Below, one piece after another: positions 40,598 through 42,971 of a DNA stretch of 42,971 nucleotides. The DNA comes from CAYRSS01 sp964426945 (GTDB taxonomy: Bacteria; Planctomycetota; Phycisphaerae; UBA1845): the NCBI GenBank assembly GCA_964426945.1, contig CAYRSS010000034.1:1-42971 (forward strand), given 5' to 3'. A program made the translations under genes and the position numbers. Position 1 is the stretch's first letter. Each line of letters opens with the position of its first letter. The notes under the pieces were generated by a model. It worked only from the letters and a program-made list of their open reading frames with translations, was not told where the DNA came from and ran no database searches.

Positions 40598-40700
40598 TGT
40601 CGGATGGGGGGATGATCGACAGGGTCTGGGCGGACCGCGGTTATGCGCCCTTCTCGGCGCCGACTCGATTCGCCTGTCATCTCATTGCGGAGACGGAACG

Positions 40701-41642
40701 ATGCGGATGCATCCTGCAAGGTCACGGAAGTGCGGGTTTACGCTGATCGAGCTGCTGGTGGTCATGTCGATCATCGCGCTGCTGGTATCGATCCTGCTCC
40801 CGGGCCTGAGCAGCGCCCGGCAGATGGCCAAGCGCGCGCAGTGCATGTCCAACCTGCGTCAGGTCGCCATCGCGATGTCGGGCTACGTCATTGAGTACTC
40901 AAGCTTCCCGATTCTGCTCACGCAGTCTGGCTCGGGGATCGGCTGGTCCACCTGGACCTACGGCGGCTGGGGGGGTCGCAACCGGCAGTACTGGCAGGCA
41001 CAGGCCGGCGGCATGTGGAACATACCGACGGAGCAGCGCCCGCTTTCCGCGTACATGCTTCTGCCGCCGAACGCGGATCCCGGCAAGGAAAGCCGCGGCC
41101 CCGACAACGTCTGGGGAACTGCGGACGACCGCTACATAGAGATGAAGATGTTCGAGTGCCCGAATGACTACGGCTCTCGGCAGGGCCAGTTCTGGGACAA
41201 CGCGCTCATTCAGGACGCTTCGCGGATGACCGGCTACGACGACGTGGGCACCAGCTACCACATGAACATGGCTTGGTTCTTCACGTATCCGATGAACGAC
41301 AACGTCAACTGGCCCTTCCGCAAGCGTGTCGAGGCTGGTCAGGAACTCTGGCGGCGCAAGCTCACCCAGGACGCGAGTCGATTCCTGACGGTTTACGAAG
41401 ACCCGTTCGATCGCGGGATCAACCACGGCGGAACAGGGTCGACGCCCCCCACGGGCTCGCTCATCATGGGCTTCCACCGACAGTACTCGAAGCACGTCGT
41501 GGGCTTCCTCGACGGCCACGTGGAGTACATTCGGGCTAACACGAAAAAGTGCCGTGAAGGCCACTGGACTGTCGTCGACGAGTGGCGGAGCTTCTCCTGC
41601 GGGTGGTGGGATCACCGAGTCGTCCATCCCGCCCGAAGGTAG
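40701..41642 (+). CDS. Prepilin-type N-terminal methylation protein
   Basis: A 313-residue protein with a type IV prepilin signal: basic leader, Gly-Phe cleavage in KCGFTLIELLVVMSIIALLV, Glu at +5, then the long N-terminal helix. The rest is a globular domain rich in Trp, Tyr, Arg and Asp. Near the C-terminus FHRQYSKHVVGFLDGHVEYI resembles the H-x9-DG processing-associated motif of planctomycete pseudopilins, though the spacing from the first His is 11, not 9. GGAG lies 8 bases before the ATG. Probably surface or type II secretion-like; single gene with its own promoter. Confidence 0.88.
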   Translation: MRMHPARSRKCGFTLIELLVVMSIIALLVSILLPGLSSARQMAKRAQCMSNLRQVAIAMSGYVIEYSSFPILLTQSGSGIGWSTWTYGGWGGRNRQYWQAQAGGMWNIPTEQRPLSAYMLLPPNADPGKESRGPDNVWGTADDRYIEMKMFECPNDYGSRQGQFWDNALIQDASRMTGYDDVGTSYHMNMAWFFTYPMNDNVNWPFRKRVEAGQELWRRKLTQDASRFLTVYEDPFDRGINHGGTGSTPPTGSLIMGFHRQYSKHVVGFLDGHVEYIRANTKKCREGHWTVVDEWRSFSCGWWDHRVVHPARR

Positions 41643-41727
41643 CCGAACCTGCGCTTGATCTGGTACGCTTGCCCTCCGCTGCCGATGCGCTGGGAGTGGG
41701 CGACCGGTCTCGTTGACGAAAGGCACG

Positions 41728-42159
41728 ATGGCGAGCGAATCGTCGAAGAACCTTGTTCTCTACCGCGTCCTCGGTGTCGTCGCTTTTCTCGCGGCGAGCT
41801 ACTGGGTGTGGGCGCTGGTCAGCGGCGCCGACGAGATTCCTGACACGCCGGAGTCCCGCACCGCCTGGATCTGCCAGAACTGCGGGCACATCGTCGAATT
41901 GACTGCGAAAGAGCAGTTCGAGCTGGAGCAGAAGGCGTCGAAGTGGACGCGCTCCACCGAGGGCAAACAGGTCATATCTGCGCGGCAGCTCACGCTTCCT
42001 TGCCCCGCCTGCAACGATGGTGCCCTGCAACCTGCAGGGAAGTGCGCTTCCTGCCAGAAAATCTACGACCCACTGACGGCTCCGCCCGGCCTGTTGTGCG
42101 ACGAATGCACTAAGAAGGGGCTGAAGCCCCGAAGTGAGTTGGAGCCGCCGGAAGAGTGA
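41728..42159 (+). CDS. Membrane-anchored zinc-ribbon protein
   Basis: A 143-residue protein with one N-terminal membrane helix (about 12-33, LYRVLGVVAFLAASYWVWAL). It then has four CxxC pairs: CQNC, CPAC, CASC and CDEC, which form two zinc ribbons outside the helix. AAAGG sits 5 bases before the ATG at 41728; a TTG at 41713 is a less likely start. It stands between the prepilin-like gene and phoU (which converges on it). Function unknown. Confidence 0.78.
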   Translation: MASESSKNLVLYRVLGVVAFLAASYWVWALVSGADEIPDTPESRTAWICQNCGHIVELTAKEQFELEQKASKWTRSTEGKQVISARQLTLPCPACNDGALQPAGKCASCQKIYDPLTAPPGLLCDECTKKGLKPRSELEPPEE

Positions 42160-42189
42160 CGAGCTGGTCAGCGCTTCGTGGCGCGCCAA

Positions 42190-42861
42190 TCACGCGCCCG
42201 TTGTATGCCCGCCCCCGTGGCGCACGATCTCACCCGTGCAGAGGAAGATCACGTCCTCGGCGATGTTGTTGGCGTGGTCGGCTACGCGTTCCAGATTCTT
42301 CGCCACCGATAGCACGTCCAGGTGCCCGGTGATGTCCTCCGCGGATTCGCGCATCTCGGGAATGATCTGCCGGATGATCTCGCCGTAGAGCGCGTCCACC
42401 GCCGGGTCGTCGTTACGCACCTTGTCGGCCAGGTCCGCATCGGCCGCGCCGTACGCTTGGATCGCCCGGCGAAGCACCGTCTGCACCGTCGGCACCATCC
42501 GGCGAAGCAGGTCGCTCTCCGCCGCCAGCGGCTGAATCTCCAGATGCTTCGCCCGCTCGGCGATGTTCACCGCGCAGTCGGCGATCCGCTCCAGGTCGCT
42601 GTTGACCTTCAGCACCGTGCAGAGCAGCCGCAGGTCAGACCCGACCGGCTGATACAGCGCCATCAGCCGGATGACCTTCGACTCGACCTCCACCTCTTCC
42701 GAGTCGACCTCGTCATCGCGGGCGATGACGCGGCGGGCCAGGTTTTCGTCGGAGCGAAAAACCGCCTCGCATGCCTCCTGGAGCATGTCTTCCGCGAGGC
42801 TGGCCATTCGGAGTGATCGTCTGCGAAGCTCGTCGAGTAGGTGTACGAAGTGAGCGGTCAT
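42190..42861 (-). CDS. phoU: Phosphate transport regulator PhoU
   Basis: A 223-residue all-helical protein made of two similar three-helix halves. Each half has the metal-binding PhoU signature: DLERIADCAVNIAER (about 89-103) and KNLERVADHANNIAEDVIF (about 187-205). PhoU damps the phosphate response by acting on the Pst transporter and PhoR. Its ATG lies 4 bases after the stop of pstB, which confirms the start and the operon. It converges on the zinc-ribbon gene with 30 bases between. Confidence 0.95.
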   Translation of the reverse strand: MTAHFVHLLDELRRRSLRMASLAEDMLQEACEAVFRSDENLARRVIARDDEVDSEEVEVESKVIRLMALYQPVGSDLRLLCTVLKVNSDLERIADCAVNIAERAKHLEIQPLAAESDLLRRMVPTVQTVLRRAIQAYGAADADLADKVRNDDPAVDALYGEIIRQIIPEMRESAEDITGHLDVLSVAKNLERVADHANNIAEDVIFLCTGEIVRHGGGHTTGA

Positions 42862-42865
42862 GGAC

Positions 42866-42971
42866 TCAGCCGAAGCGACCCGTGATGTAGTCCTGTGTGC
42901 GCTGTTCGCCGGGCGTGGTGAAGATCTTGTCGGTCGCGTCGATTTCGATCAGCTCGCCCATATACATGAAG
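42866..42971 (-). CDS. pstB: Phosphate ABC transporter ATP-binding protein, C-terminal part
   Basis: The last 34 codons and stop, continuing past the window edge. The peptide contains MYMGELIEIDATDKIF and ends QRTQDYITGRFG, the conserved C-terminus of PstB. It directly precedes phoU, the standard pst order. Confidence 0.92.
   Translation of the reverse strand, partial: FMYMGELIEIDATDKIFTTPGEQRTQDYITGRFG

Noticed and set aside
1..42971. CRISPR array, transposase, prophage or defence island
   Set aside because: No regularly spaced repeats, transposase motifs, integrase or known defence domains were found. The dGTPase-like HD protein alone is not evidence of defence, because it matches the ordinary chromosomal family.

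Overview
This is a GC-rich, densely coding bacterial window that looks planctomycete, most likely Phycisphaerae-like (inferred from gene content; no marker tree was run). The strongest pointers are an adjacent DUF1549/DUF1553 and DUF1501 pair, a secreted protein ending in a dockerin-like Asp-rich module, a prepilin-like protein with a C-terminal DG motif, a ThiE fused to a ThiD2-type N-terminus, and several small 'zinc ribbon plus membrane helices' proteins. A run of 10 N at 34987-34996 marks a scaffold join, so this is a draft assembly or MAG. No rRNA, tRNA, CRISPR array, insertion sequence or recognisable defence system was seen.

Layout. 1-5401: a fragment resembling an RHS/YD-repeat protein, then a 1504-residue secreted protein (HAF-like repeats, an HELGH zinc-protease motif, Kelch-like repeats, dockerin-like tail). 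REP-like palindromes sharing the core CGCTGAGTACAGCG flank this gene. 5402-9986 (+): purine cluster guaB, a lipoprotein, a zinc-ribbon membrane protein, guaA. 10003-17871 (-): a long same-strand run. In transcription order it holds a three-module amidohydrolase, ThiD2-ThiE, a zinc-ribbon membrane protein, the fluoride channel CrcB, a DUF190 protein, a four-helix membrane protein and a Nudix-like protein. 18029-20766 (+): a COG2509-type FAD dehydrogenase and serine acetyltransferase, meeting a methyltransferase tail to tail. 21639-26048 (+): a 1469-residue membrane-anchored TPR protein, separated by a perfect hairpin from a secreted orphan on the other strand. 28333-33862: dGTPase-like HD hydrolase, a small Cys protein on the opposite strand, a TolC-like outer-membrane protein and transketolase. 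33872-38315 (-): a geranylgeranyl-reductase-type flavoprotein interrupted by the N gap, DUF1501, DUF1549/DUF1553 and a SEC-C protein. 38644-42159 (+): a Ser/Thr kinase overlapping a metallophosphoesterase by ATGA, a prepilin-like protein and another zinc-ribbon membrane protein. 42190-42971 (-): phoU and the 3' end of pstB.

How the genes work together. GuaB and GuaA make GMP from IMP and are linked by two envelope proteins of unknown role. CrcB with DUF190 is a fluoride-export unit. PstB and PhoU belong to phosphate uptake and its signalling. The kinase and phosphoesterase, translationally coupled, may form a reversible phosphorylation switch (inference). Most of the rest is core metabolism (thiamine, cysteine, pentose phosphate) interleaved with secreted proteins of unknown role. 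The items most worth a second look are the three-module amidohydrolase with only one intact metal site, the kinase/phosphoesterase pair, the palindromic repeats around the giant secreted protein, and the duplicated decamer across the N gap.
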